Origin: JAJPJQ01 sp036522615
Lineage (GTDB): Bacteria; Desulfobacterota; Binatia; UBA9968
DNA: 22,730 nucleotides
Assembly: GCA_036522615.1 (NCBI GenBank)
Contig: DATDFN010000231.1
Span: 1 to 22,730 of the forward strand
Direction: 5' to 3'
The position numbers and the translations under genes were made by a program. The notes under the pieces were generated by a model. That model ran no database searches, had not been told where the DNA came from, and saw nothing but the letters and a program-made list of their open reading frames with translations. This document shows, in pieces, positions 7,025 to 15,543 of the stretch. Numbering within the stretch: the first letter of the stretch is position 1; every line of letters starts with the position of its first letter.

Positions 7025-7543
7025 TTACCGCGCGGACGCCATCGCGTCCCCGCGGGAAATTCTCGGCTCGGATCGATACAACAGAACGGGCGGAAGACCC
7101 GCTGCTCTGACGCGCCGCAGGAGTCCGAAGCACAGGCGCGCCAGCTCGAGCGTCGTGCTGCCGTTCGCTGTCGAGAGCAGGAGGATCTGGAAATCGGGGT
7201 GGAGCAGATATTCGCGCAGCACGCGGCTCAAGCCCCCGCCGACGGCCACGGCCGTCTCGACGCCGCGCTTCGCCAGAGCCCAACGGACCGCGGCGACCTT
7301 CCGCTCCGCCAAACGCTTTTGTTCTTCCCACGCATACCGCGCCATAATCTTTTTTCCTTCCGCCACGGCTTTGGCTGTCGATTCGGTCGCGATCCAGTGG
7401 TCGCGGAGCCACGTCCAGCCGTCGACGGGGCAGGAAAATAAAAACGTTACCTTCGCGCCCGGCGGGGCGATTCTTTCCAAGACCGGGACGATCTCTTCGA
7501 CTGATCCGCTCGCATTGATGGGAACCACGAATTCTTCAGCCAT
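7025..7543 (-). CDS. UspA-like (universal stress protein-like) alpha/beta protein
   Basis: The 172-aa protein has the alternating strand-helix pattern of the universal stress/HUP fold. It opens with MAEEFVVPINASGSVEEIVP, a first strand and helix. A second strand is in AKVTFLFSC, a third region in GVETAVAVGGGLS, and a fourth in FQILLLSTANGST. The family's ATP-binding glycine motif (G-x2-G-x9-G-S/T) is only partly evident in this last segment, so nucleotide binding is doubtful. I chose the ATG at 7541-7543 because a strong RBS (AGGAAGGA) lies just before it. The in-frame ATG at 7585 would place the start on the sigma-54 promoter's transcription start. It is first in a four-gene unit with the cyclase, 12 bases away. 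The assignment is by fold pattern, not close similarity. Confidence 0.7.
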   Translation of the reverse strand: MAEEFVVPINASGSVEEIVPVLERIAPPGAKVTFLFSCPVDGWTWLRDHWIATESTAKAVAEGKKIMARYAWEEQKRLAERKVAAVRWALAKRGVETAVAVGGGLSRVLREYLLHPDFQILLLSTANGSTTLELARLCFGLLRRVRAAGLPPVLLYRSEPRISRGDAMASAR

Positions 7544-7594
7544 GATTTTTTCCTTCCTCGGTGGCGATGTGATTGAGCTTGCCAATGCTGTTGA

Positions 7595-7609
7595 GCAAGC
7601 GATGTGCCA
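7595..7609 (-). promoter_or_regulatory. Sigma-54 (RpoN) -24/-12 promoter
   Basis: The bottom strand reads TGGCAC, ATCGC, TTGC. The invariant GG and GC are exactly 10 bases apart, and the hexamer and tetramer match the RpoN consensus TGGCACG-N4-TTGC. Transcription would start near 7584, about 40 bases before the UspA-like ATG and its RBS. The adjacent gene upstream encodes a sigma-54 activator, which is the expected companion. Confidence 0.8.
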
Positions 7610-7616
7610 CGGCGCC

Positions 7617-7632
7617 CGGAGACGGATCTCCG
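7617..7632. repeat. Small inverted repeat upstream of the sigma-54 promoter
   Basis: CGGAGA, four bases, TCTCCG form a perfect 6-bp dyad just upstream of the -24 element. It could be an accessory protein site or chance. It overlaps the palindrome CTCCGGAG at 7628-7635. Confidence 0.3.
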
Positions 7633-7705
7633 GAGTCTAAGCGGCTAAATTTTATAGGTATTGGAACTCGACGAAGCCGAGAGACAGTCGAACGAGCGGA
7701 GGTGG

Positions 7706-7727
7706 GAGCTATCTCTTTAGATAGCTC
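7706..7727. promoter_or_regulatory. Perfect 22-bp palindrome: candidate enhancer site or terminator
   Basis: GAGCTATCT, loop CTTT, AGATAGCTC is a perfect 9-bp inverted repeat. Outer arms CAGTCGA (7685-7691) and TCGACTG (7726-7732) add a second dyad. It starts 13 bases past the activator's stop codon, so it could be a hairpin ending that transcript, but there is no U-tract on either strand. Its centre is about 130 bases upstream of the predicted sigma-54 start site, the normal distance for an activator's upstream enhancer. I favour the enhancer reading. Confidence 0.55.
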
Positions 7728-7739
7728 GACTGCACAAAG

Positions 7740-9095
<1,356 letters not shown>

Positions 9096-9100
9096 CTGCG

Positions 9101-9469
9101 CTAGACGGCGATTTTGAAAACCTTCTCGATCTTCGCCTTGAGATCGGCCCATTCGAAGGGCTTGAGGACGTACTCGTTGGCGCCTTTGCCGATCGTCGCC
9201 ATCGCCGCCTCGCGCGTGGACGAGGACGTGATGATAATGACGGGAATGTGCGGATCGGTTTTGCGGATTTCCTCCAGCGCCTCGATCCCGCCCATCTCCG
9301 GCATCTTCACGTCCATGAAAACGCCGTCGAATCTCTCCGCGCCGAGCTTGGCGAGGGCCTCGACGCCGTTCCCGGCGGTCACCACCTCGAAGCCGTAAGC
9401 CTCGAGGCGGTCTTTGATGACCTCGAGTATGTCTTCCTCGTCGTCAACGAGGAGAACTTTAAGACCCAT
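9101..9469 (-). CDS. Single-domain response regulator (CheY-like receiver)
   Basis: The 122-aa protein is only a receiver domain. The acidic pair is in LLVDDEED (8-13), the phospho-acceptor Asp53 in VFMDVKMPEMG, Thr81 in IIITSSST and the conserved Lys103 in VLKPFE. With no output domain it probably acts as a phosphate relay, a phosphate sink, or a protein-interaction switch. It overlaps the 3' end of the kinase gene by 11 bases and ends 5 bases before the sigma-54 regulator, so the three are translationally linked. The arrangement allows the kinase to phosphorylate both receivers; which is preferred cannot be read from the sequence. Confidence 0.95.
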   Translation of the reverse strand: MGLKVLLVDDEEDILEVIKDRLEAYGFEVVTAGNGVEALAKLGAERFDGVFMDVKMPEMGGIEALEEIRKTDPHIPVIIITSSSTREAAMATIGKGANEYVLKPFEWADLKAKIEKVFKIAV

Positions 9470-11168
9470 TCTCGTTGCCTGGTATACCGGCCGACGAAGG
9501 GGGCTCGACCGGAAGGGTAAATGAAAATGTGCTGCCGCGTCCCGGACGGCTTTCGATCCAGATCTTTCCCCCGTGCATCTCCACGAGCGACTTCGAGATC
9601 GACAGCCCCAAGCCTGTGCCGCGCGCTTTCTGCCGCCCCGCGGCGGCCACTTGATAAAATCTGTCGAAGATCTTTTGCGCTTCCTCCGCGGCTATGCCGG
9701 GGCCCGTGTCGGCTATCGAGACCTTGGCCCAGCCGTCGCCGTCCCGCTCGACCGCGACGGTGACTTTGCCTTCGGCGGGCGTGAACTTGAGCGCGTTGCC
9801 GATCAGATTCATGAAGACCTGAACCACCTTATCGCGGTCGGCCCACGCCGTCACCGCCGCATCCGCGGGCGCGACATCCAAGTGTATGGCTTTGTCCGCG
9901 GCGACCGGCCGGAGCGTCTCGGCCACGTCCCGCGCAAGCGATCCGAGCGCAACGCGCGAGCGCTTGAGCTCGATCTTCCCGGCCTCGATGGTGGAGAGAT
10001 CGAGTAAATCGTTGATCAGGCGCGACAGGCGATCGGTGTTCGACTTGATGCGCGTGAGATAGCGGACCTGCTTCTCATTCAACGCGCCGGTCAGCCCGTC
10101 GAGCATGTTGTCGACCGATCCTTTGATGGCGGTAAGAGGCGTTCTGAGCTCGTGCGATACGCTGGAGACGAATTCGGACTTCATCGCGTCGAGCTGCTTC
10201 AGTCTTTCTTCATAGCGCTTTTTATCGGTGATGTCCTTGGCCAGGTGAAGAAATCCCGTCACGCGCCCGGAGCCGTCGCGGATCGGCGAGACCGCCGCGG
10301 CCACCTCGATCCGCGCGCCGTCCTTGCGCCGCCGCTGCAATTCGAGATTCCGAATGACGCCGGACTCCTCGATGCGCCTGCGGATGTCGTCCAGCTCTCC
10401 GGCGGCGCCCGGCGGCAGCAAAAAAGCGAGGCTCCGGCCGATCGCCTCATCCTTGCTGTAGCCGAAGACGGCCTCGGCGCCGGCGTTCCAGGTGAGAATG
10501 CGGTGCTCGAAGTCGGTCGAGACGATCGCGTCGCCGGCGCTCTCGACCAGATTTTCGATGTAGTCTTTTCCTTCCTTGACCTCGTCGTAGAGATTCAAGT
10601 TGTCGAGCGCGGCGCCGAGCTGCGCGCCGAAGGCAGTCAAGAGGTCGATCTGGTCTTCGGAAAACCGGTGCTGCCGCGGGCTCCCCACCATCATCATGCC
10701 GAGGAATCGGCTCCTGCCTATCGAGCGATTCTTTGAGGCGATCGGAACCCAGGCGGCCGAGATCAGGCCTTCCTTCGCCATAAAACCGTGGCGAAACGTC
10801 GGATCTTTCCGCACATCGGGGGAGATGTAGGGCGCGAGAGTGTCGTGGACGATCTTTCCGATGCTCTGGTGCGAGGAGTCCAGCGGCACGACGTTGGCGA
10901 GAAATTCCGGCGAGGTCAGGCCGCGCGCGGCGCGCACGACGAGGTCGTGTCCGTTCGGATCCAGGATGCGGATGTAGCCGGCTTGGAAGCCGAGGATTTC
11001 GAGCGACTTCTCGAGGGTGTCGTTGAGCACCTGATCGGTGTCGAGCGACTGGGTGGCGGTTTTGGCTACGGCGAGAAGGGCGCTGAGCGCGCGGGCCGAG
11101 CGGAGCGAGTCCCGGTTTTTGGGCCGGGCCGGGGGAGAAATTTTCTTAAGCCCCTTGTCCGCTTTCAT
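9459..11168 (-). CDS. Soluble sensor histidine kinase, GAF-PAS-HisKA-HATPase
   Basis: The 569-aa kinase has no membrane segment, so it senses a cytoplasmic signal. Domains in order are a GAF domain (about 30-190), a PAS domain (about 205-318; SAGDAIVSTDFEHRILTWN), and HisKA with His339 in SVSHELRTPL. The HATPase follows, with N-box FMNLIGNALKF and G-boxes IADTGPGIA and GTGLGLSISKSLVEMHGG. The GAF or PAS domain could bind haem, a flavin or a small molecule; no ligand residue is diagnostic. The start ATG directly follows the TGA of the preceding 208-aa gene (TGAATG), and the end overlaps the receiver gene by 11 bases. This packing suggests a stoichiometric complex. Confidence 0.95.
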   Translation of the reverse strand: MKADKGLKKISPPARPKNRDSLRSARALSALLAVAKTATQSLDTDQVLNDTLEKSLEILGFQAGYIRILDPNGHDLVVRAARGLTSPEFLANVVPLDSSHQSIGKIVHDTLAPYISPDVRKDPTFRHGFMAKEGLISAAWVPIASKNRSIGRSRFLGMMMVGSPRQHRFSEDQIDLLTAFGAQLGAALDNLNLYDEVKEGKDYIENLVESAGDAIVSTDFEHRILTWNAGAEAVFGYSKDEAIGRSLAFLLPPGAAGELDDIRRRIEESGVIRNLELQRRRKDGARIEVAAAVSPIRDGSGRVTGFLHLAKDITDKKRYEERLKQLDAMKSEFVSSVSHELRTPLTAIKGSVDNMLDGLTGALNEKQVRYLTRIKSNTDRLSRLINDLLDLSTIEAGKIELKRSRVALGSLARDVAETLRPVAADKAIHLDVAPADAAVTAWADRDKVVQVFMNLIGNALKFTPAEGKVTVAVERDGDGWAKVSIADTGPGIAAEEAQKIFDRFYQVAAAGRQKARGTGLGLSISKSLVEMHGGKIWIESRPGRGSTFSFTLPVEPPSSAGIPGNENGS

Positions 11169-11795
11169 TCATAGCGATCGCCGGCGCGCTTTGAGGAAGG
11201 GGCCGCCGACGTCGAAATGCTCTTCCGCGAATCGCACCAGATCGGATTTGGGAAAGCCCGGCCACGAGGCCCATTCCTTCATCTTCGCGTCGATGGCCCC
11301 GGACTTCTTCGGCTTCGATTCGAAGGCCAGCGATAAAAGGCCTACGCAGCGGCGCTGGTCGCCGTCCCCTCCGATAAGGGCGATGAACTTTTGGTACATC
11401 AAGCCGGCTTTCTGCACCATCATCCTGGACTCGACGCGTTTCTCCTTGAATATCTCGGCCGACTTCCAGTTGCGCTCGACAATTCTCCTGCCGGCGCCCG
11501 CGAGCGCCTCCTCGTAGACGCGCGACGGGACGGTATCGCCGATGCGGGACCGTCCCCAATCGTCGCCGACGCTGCTCTTCCTTCCGAGCCGATCGGCGAC
11601 CTGCTTGAGCGCGATCCAGTCGATGAAGACGGGGCGTTTTTCTTCGGTGTTGGATTCGTTAAGGCGGAGGTTGAGTTGTTTCGCGCCGAGCCTGCTGAAG
11701 TCCGCGAGAACTTTTTCCGTAAGCGCGCGGATGCTTTGCCATCTGTCGCCCAGGTCGTCGGCTCTCATCCTTGGCCCGATCGTCTGTTTGTCCAT
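11169..11795 (-). CDS. Unknown 208-aa cytoplasmic protein, coupled to the histidine kinase
   Basis: I do not recognise this protein. It has no signal peptide or membrane helix. The N-terminal half is helical and basic/acidic mixed (RWQSIRALTEKVLADFSRLG). The region around 130-160 has the pattern of a strand pair (MYQKFIALIGG, QRRCVGLLSLAFE) that resembles the C-terminal part of GAF-like sensor domains. That resemblance is only a pattern. I chose the ATG at 11793-11795 because it has a good RBS (AAAGGGGGACGG) and an ordinary N-terminus; the in-frame ATG at 11885 adds a Cys/Arg-rich leader overlapping a hairpin. Its stop TGA abuts the kinase ATG, so it is probably the first gene of the signalling operon. 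A signal-binding accessory protein is the likeliest role (inference). Confidence 0.8.
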   Translation of the reverse strand: MDKQTIGPRMRADDLGDRWQSIRALTEKVLADFSRLGAKQLNLRLNESNTEEKRPVFIDWIALKQVADRLGRKSSVGDDWGRSRIGDTVPSRVYEEALAGAGRRIVERNWKSAEIFKEKRVESRMMVQKAGLMYQKFIALIGGDGDQRRCVGLLSLAFESKPKKSGAIDAKMKEWASWPGFPKSDLVRFAEEHFDVGGPFLKARRRSL

Positions 11796-11873
11796 CGGCC
11801 CGTCCCCCTTTGCTCGTTCGGTGAGGTGCCGGAACGCGCGCAACAAACCCCGCAACATGCTACAGCAGCGCAG

Positions 11874-11895
11874 GGCGGGAGGCAACAGTCCCGCC
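11874..11895 (-). terminator. GC-rich stem-loop downstream of the exported binding-protein gene
   Basis: GGCGGGA, eight bases, TCCCGCC form a perfect 7-bp inverted repeat starting 16 bases past the TAA of the substrate-binding protein. It has no U-tract, so it would be a weak or Rho-assisted terminator separating that gene from the signalling operon. Confidence 0.45.
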
Positions 11896-11911
11896 TGAGT
11901 CCTCTCGGCCG

Positions 11912-12883
11912 CTATTTCTTGGGCAACTCCGACAGCGCGCGGTTGAGATACACCGTATCCATGTATTCGCGCGGCTCCTTGGTCTGCGGGATTTTCGCCG
12001 ACCCGGACACGAGCCCGGCCATGTTCCGCACACCTGCTTCGGTCAGGACCGGCGCCAGCGACTTTCTCACGAGCCGGTAGGTCTCGCGCGCGTCGTCCGG
12101 GTTCATTTTCATGGAAGACTGCATGACTTCAATCGCCGTCGCGGGCTCGTCGCGGGCGGCGAGCGTCCCGCGCACGATCGCGCGGACCATCTTCTCGACG
12201 ACGCGCGGATTTTCCTTGATATAAGCCGCCGACGCGATGAGGCCCGTCGCGGATATCTCGGGCAGAACGTCGCCAAAGAAGACGAGCCGCTTGAAGCCCG
12301 CGTGAATCGCCTTCAAATCACCCGGCGCCGACATGGGCGCCGCCGCGACCAGGCCTTTCTCCAGGGCCGCGATGCGCGCGGCCGCCCCGGGGATATTGAC
12401 GTATTCGAAGCCCTTGTCGGGATCGAGTCCGTTGAGCTTGAGCAGCTCGTGCACTAGCGCCTGCGTCGTCGTGCCGACGCTGAGGCCGATGCGTTTGCCG
12501 CGCAGCTCTTCGAGGCGCCGGATCTCCGGCCGGACCATGAGAGAAAACGGCAGCATGTTGAGCATCTGCGCCACGATCTTGAAATCCGCGCCGCCCCAGA
12601 TCGCCGGCAGCGTCGCGCCGATCTGCATGACGAAATGAACGCCGCCGCCCGCTAGCGCCTGAACTCCCGATCTGCCGCCGAGCATGACGATCAGCTCGAC
12701 GTCGAGCCCTTCGTCCCTGAACATGCCTTTGGCCTTCGCCACGTAGGCCGGCAGGTACTGTACGTCGACGGACGGGTGCGCGGCGCGGACGTTGACCGTC
12801 TGGGCAGCCGCGGGCGAGCACAAGAGCAGCTCGGCCGCCAGGAGCGGCGAGCAAAAGATACCTGCGAGTAATTTTCTCAGCAT
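11912..12883 (-). CDS. Exported ABC-type substrate-binding protein, SsuA/NMT1/THI5-like
   Basis: The 323-aa protein has a signal peptide (MLRKLLAG, then a hydrophobic core, ending near AAAQT at about 25-29), so it is periplasmic or lipid-side. The mature part opens with VRAAHPSVDVQYLPAYVAKAKGMFRDEGLDVE, cut short here to VAKAKGMFRDEGLDVE as the key motif. This is the hallmark of periplasmic proteins that bind taurine, sulfonates, nitrate or thiamine precursors. Later segments LRGKRIGLSVGTTT and the two-lobe alternation fit the family. The length (about 320) is normal. No permease or ATPase gene is nearby, so it either shares a transporter encoded elsewhere or serves another purpose. It starts 21 bases after the second binding-protein-like gene and is in the same operon. 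The ligand cannot be predicted. Confidence 0.92.
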   Translation of the reverse strand: MLRKLLAGIFCSPLLAAELLLCSPAAAQTVNVRAAHPSVDVQYLPAYVAKAKGMFRDEGLDVELIVMLGGRSGVQALAGGGVHFVMQIGATLPAIWGGADFKIVAQMLNMLPFSLMVRPEIRRLEELRGKRIGLSVGTTTQALVHELLKLNGLDPDKGFEYVNIPGAAARIAALEKGLVAAAPMSAPGDLKAIHAGFKRLVFFGDVLPEISATGLIASAAYIKENPRVVEKMVRAIVRGTLAARDEPATAIEVMQSSMKMNPDDARETYRLVRKSLAPVLTEAGVRNMAGLVSGSAKIPQTKEPREYMDTVYLNRALSELPKK

Positions 12884-12904
12884 CGAAATCGAATGAAACC
12901 GATT

Positions 12905-13825
12905 TCACGGCAGGCGCGAGGCGCCGATGCGGTTGTCGACTACTTGTTCGAACGCGGCATTGGGCTCGATGAGACCCCAGCCCAGCATCCAGCGGTATGC
13001 CTGCTCGAATTCCTCCAGCGGATAGGGCGCCGGATCGACGTAGCGCAGGCGCGGGAGGTGAAAATCCTCCGGCGCGAGTGCGCCGAAATCGCGCGGGATG
13101 TCGGCGATTAGATAATGAAGATATTTTTTCTTGTCGGCGTTGATGAGCCGAACGGCGTTTTTAAGCGCGCGCTCGACGGACTGATAGACTTGTGTGTCGA
13201 TCTCGGGCGCGGCCACTTCGGAGCCGAGGCAGTACGCTTCGGAGATGAGCTTGCATTGCTGTTTTTCGGCGAACGAGATCCATGGCTCGGCGACCGTGAT
13301 CGCTTCGACCTGTCCTTCGAGGAGCGCCTTGACGCGGTGGCTCGTCACGGGAATATGCGCGACTTTGATGCTGTCGCGCGGCAGAAAGCCTTCCAGCATC
13401 TGCAATGTCAGATAATGCGAGCCGGCGTGAAAATGGACGGCGACCTCGACCCCGCTTAGGTCGCGCGGGTGAACGTAAGGCGAATCGGGGCGGACGAGAA
13501 TCGCTTGGCACACGACGGCGGCGCGCTTGCTGACGATCAGGCCGCCGCAGCGGCTGTCGTACGCGCGGCGAATCTGGCCCCATTCGCAACCGCGCTGGAA
13601 CTGGGCCTCGCCGGTCTCGAACAAAACGTGGACGCCGATCGAGTCGACTTGCTTGGGGTCGATGATGCTGTGCTCGCGGCGCTCGAGCTTGGCTTCGCGC
13701 TTCGGCGAGCGCACGAATTCCACCTCGATGTCCTCGGCGGCGAAGAAGCCTTCGTCGCGCGCCACCAGCCACGGAAGCGAAAAGACGGCGCCTCCGGCGA
13801 TATCGTTGGTGATTTTTCTCGGCAG
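12905..13825 (-). CDS. Substrate-binding-protein-like protein (NMT1/SsuA fold), apparently not exported
   Basis: The frame from a GTG at 13765 gives 286 aa, but the coding pattern clearly runs further upstream. In-frame codons give KITNDIAGGAVFSLPWLVAR before DEGFFAAEDIEVEF, restoring the first strand and helix of the binding-protein fold. The only plausible upstream initiator before an in-frame TGA is a CTG (13823-13825), which has GAGG about six bases before it. That would give 306 aa and a rare CTG start. No signal peptide is present with any start. Later features match the family: LVRPDSPYVHPRDLSG, then VAVHFHAGSHYLTLQML and AITVAEPWISFAE. A cytoplasmic ligand sensor or an enzyme using this fold is possible. 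It is first in an operon with the exported binding protein, and a good promoter lies upstream. Confidence 0.82.
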   Translation of the reverse strand: MPRKITNDIAGGAVFSLPWLVARDEGFFAAEDIEVEFVRSPKREAKLERREHSIIDPKQVDSIGVHVLFETGEAQFQRGCEWGQIRRAYDSRCGGLIVSKRAAVVCQAILVRPDSPYVHPRDLSGVEVAVHFHAGSHYLTLQMLEGFLPRDSIKVAHIPVTSHRVKALLEGQVEAITVAEPWISFAEKQQCKLISEAYCLGSEVAAPEIDTQVYQSVERALKNAVRLINADKKKYLHYLIADIPRDFGALAPEDFHLPRLRYVDPAPYPLEEFEQAYRWMLGWGLIEPNAAFEQVVDNRIGASRLP

Positions 13826-13872
13826 AGGAGACCTCGTCCGTCAGTCGAGTGAGTGAGAGCCCTGGCGCGTTG

Positions 13873-13901
13873 AAAATAACGTAGCCTGACAGGTGAGTCA
13901 A
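13873..13901 (-). promoter_or_regulatory. Sigma-70 promoter for the two binding-protein genes
   Basis: On the bottom strand TTGACT (13896-13901), a 17-base spacer and TATTTT (13873-13878) form a good promoter. Transcription would begin near 13866, about 40 bases before the CTG start. The dyad TGAC-N6-GTCA overlaps its -35 end and could be an operator. Confidence 0.55.
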
Positions 13902-13923
13902 TTGGGTGCGAGGGCGCAATTAT

Positions 13924-13952
13924 TTGACTTACCGCCCGTTTTCTAATATTTA
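13924..13952 (+). promoter_or_regulatory. Possible sigma-70 promoter for the redox trio
   Basis: TTGACT (13924-13929), a 17-base spacer and TATTTA (13947-13952) precede the small membrane-protein ATG at 13974. The -35 is good and the -10 weak; AT-rich sequence surrounds it. It is back to back with the promoter of the divergent binding-protein operon. Confidence 0.4.
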
Positions 13953-13973
13953 CCTTTGAAGAGGCGGTTTTAT

Positions 13974-14159
13974 ATGCCCGAGCCGAGCGGCTTACATAAT
14001 TTTTTGGAGATCGTCACCAAGCCCGACAATATTCCCATCGTCGGCATGCTGCTTCTCGTGCTGTTCTTCACCTGGATCGGCCTCAAGCAGGCGTTTCGCA
14101 ACGACAAGCTGATCGAGCAGGGAAGACAGGACGAAATTCCCGAAGAGATGTGGAAATAA
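13974..14159 (+). CDS. 61-aa single-span membrane protein
   Basis: The protein begins MPEPSGLHNFLEIVTKPDNI, has one hydrophobic helix (IPIVGMLLLVLFFTWIGL, about 20-37) and ends in a charged cytoplasmic-type tail (RNDKLIEQGRQDEIPEEMWK). I chose the ATG at 13974 with GAGG about 10 bases upstream; a TTG at 13956 would add six basic residues. It resembles the small accessory subunits of membrane redox complexes in size and topology. The following genes encode a membrane-anchored TPR protein and a ferredoxin, so a role in anchoring or assembling them is likely but unproven. Its stop is 2 bases before the next ATG. Confidence 0.8.
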   Translation: MPEPSGLHNFLEIVTKPDNIPIVGMLLLVLFFTWIGLKQAFRNDKLIEQGRQDEIPEEMWK

Positions 14160-14161
14160 GA

Positions 14162-15004
14162 ATGCGGCTTTCCTGGGCGGTCGCGCTCTGGGGGATCCTA
14201 TGCCTCGGTGCGCCCGCGGCTTTTTCTGCGGGCGCCGCGCTCGACCGCGACCCCAACTGGGAGGTCAGCCGAAAAGCCTTATCCGAAGGTAAGAACGCCG
14301 AGGCGCAGGAGATGCTCGCGCGCCTTGCGCAGCGGTACCCCGCCGAGCCCGACGTCCATCTATTTCTCGCCCTCGCCGCGCTCCGCGCGCGCGACCCGCA
14401 GGGGGCATCGGCCGAGATCGAGAAAACTCTGGCGCTCGATCCGAATCACGCCGAGGCGCGGACGCTGCGCGGCTGGATCGCGATGGAGATCAAGCGCGAC
14501 TACCCGGCTGCCGTGGCGGATTATTCCCGCGTCGTCGAGCTGAGGCCCGAGCTCGCCGAGGCGCACAACAACCTCGGCGTCGCGCGGAAAAAAAGCGGCG
14601 ACCTCGAAAAGGCCGCGGCGAGCTTCCGAAAGGCCATCGAGCTGCGGCCGGATTACAGCGAGGCGCGCAGCAATCTCGGCTGGGTTTACGCCGACCAGAA
14701 GAAGTGGCGCGAGGCGCGCGCGGAATTCGAGCAGGCGCTGAAGACCAATCCGTCGGACGAAGGCGCCCTTTACGGCCTCTCGCAGGCGCAGCGCGAGATG
14801 CGCGACTATTCCGCCGCCGAAGGAACGCTCAAGCGCCTCATCAGCCGCGCGCCGAACTTCGTTTACTGGCTGGAGTGGGGGCAGGTAAAGCTGGTACACT
14901 ACTGGTGGGTGCTGCTGCTGACGGCGGGACTTGTCTATCTTAACTCGCGGTATCAGCGATCAAGGAGAAGCGTCTATGGCGGAGCCGACGGCAAAAAAGC
15001 GTAA
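14162..15004 (+). CDS. Membrane-anchored TPR-repeat protein
   Basis: The 280-aa protein has an N-terminal signal/anchor (LSWAVALWGILCLGAPAAF, about 3-21). About five tetratricopeptide repeats follow (about 30-235), with typical phases such as AEAHNNLGVARKKSGDLEKA and YSEARSNLGWVYADQKKW. A second hydrophobic helix lies near the C-terminus (WWVLLLTAGLVYLNSRY), followed by a basic tail. The TPR solenoid is therefore outside the membrane, presumably periplasmic, and held at the C-terminus. TPR domains bind partner proteins. I chose the ATG at 14162, just after the previous stop; a GTG at 14150 would add four residues. The end overlaps the ferredoxin gene by 29 bases. The set looks like an assembly factor or scaffold for a membrane redox complex (inference). 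Confidence 0.9.
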   Translation: MRLSWAVALWGILCLGAPAAFSAGAALDRDPNWEVSRKALSEGKNAEAQEMLARLAQRYPAEPDVHLFLALAALRARDPQGASAEIEKTLALDPNHAEARTLRGWIAMEIKRDYPAAVADYSRVVELRPELAEAHNNLGVARKKSGDLEKAAASFRKAIELRPDYSEARSNLGWVYADQKKWREARAEFEQALKTNPSDEGALYGLSQAQREMRDYSAAEGTLKRLISRAPNFVYWLEWGQVKLVHYWWVLLLTAGLVYLNSRYQRSRRSVYGGADGKKA

Positions 15005-15524
15005 GGGCACGGCGCTCCTCGCCGTGATGAACGAGAACTGCTCGAGCTGCGCGGGGTCGCCGCTCTGCGAAGTGCATTGTCCGGTCGACGGCTGCATCAA
15101 TCTTTTGTATGAAGAGCTGCCGCAGGGCGGCCTGAAGCCCTACCGCGTCTGGGTCGACAACGACAAGTGCATCGGCTGCCAGATGTGCTACAGCGACGAT
15201 CTGACGAAAATTCATCAACACAAAGAGACCGGCGAGATCTTCTACGAGTACGGCAACCGCTTTTTCGACAGCGCGAAAAAGCCAATCGACGCCGACAAAG
15301 TGCCGAAGAAATTCCAGCTGCAATTGATCGGCACCGAGTCGGAGGACCGCCTGGACAAGAAGATCTGCCCGTGGGACGCGATCCGCATGTACGAGTTCGA
15401 CGAGGGTCTGGAGGTGTCGCAGTACTTCTACGACCCGGAGAAGATCAAGACCGTCAATGGCGTTTACGTCGTCGAGCCGGAAGAAAAAGAGCGGTTGGAA
15501 GAAAAGCAGAAGGAACTGTACTGA
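14976..15524 (+). CDS. Two-cluster [4Fe-4S] ferredoxin-type protein
   Basis: The 182-aa protein has no signal peptide and so is cytoplasmic. Eight Cys form the expected pattern for two [4Fe-4S] clusters. The first group is ENCSSC, then PLCEVHCP, with a stretched spacing (CxxC-x5-C-x3-CP). The second is DKCIGCQMC, and CPWDAIRMY supplies the last Cys. About 70 residues separate the second group from the final CP motif, a long insertion unlike small ferredoxins. The acidic C-terminal tail is long and charged (EPEEKERLEEKQKELY). A strong RBS (AAGGAG at 14962-14967) fixes the ATG at 14976. The gene overlaps the TPR gene. It would pass electrons to or from a membrane partner; the partner is not in the window. 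Confidence 0.93.
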   Translation: MAEPTAKKRKGTALLAVMNENCSSCAGSPLCEVHCPVDGCINLLYEELPQGGLKPYRVWVDNDKCIGCQMCYSDDLTKIHQHKETGEIFYEYGNRFFDSAKKPIDADKVPKKFQLQLIGTESEDRLDKKICPWDAIRMYEFDEGLEVSQYFYDPEKIKTVNGVYVVEPEEKERLEEKQKELY

Positions 15525-15543
15525 GATCGCGGCAGCCCGCCAA

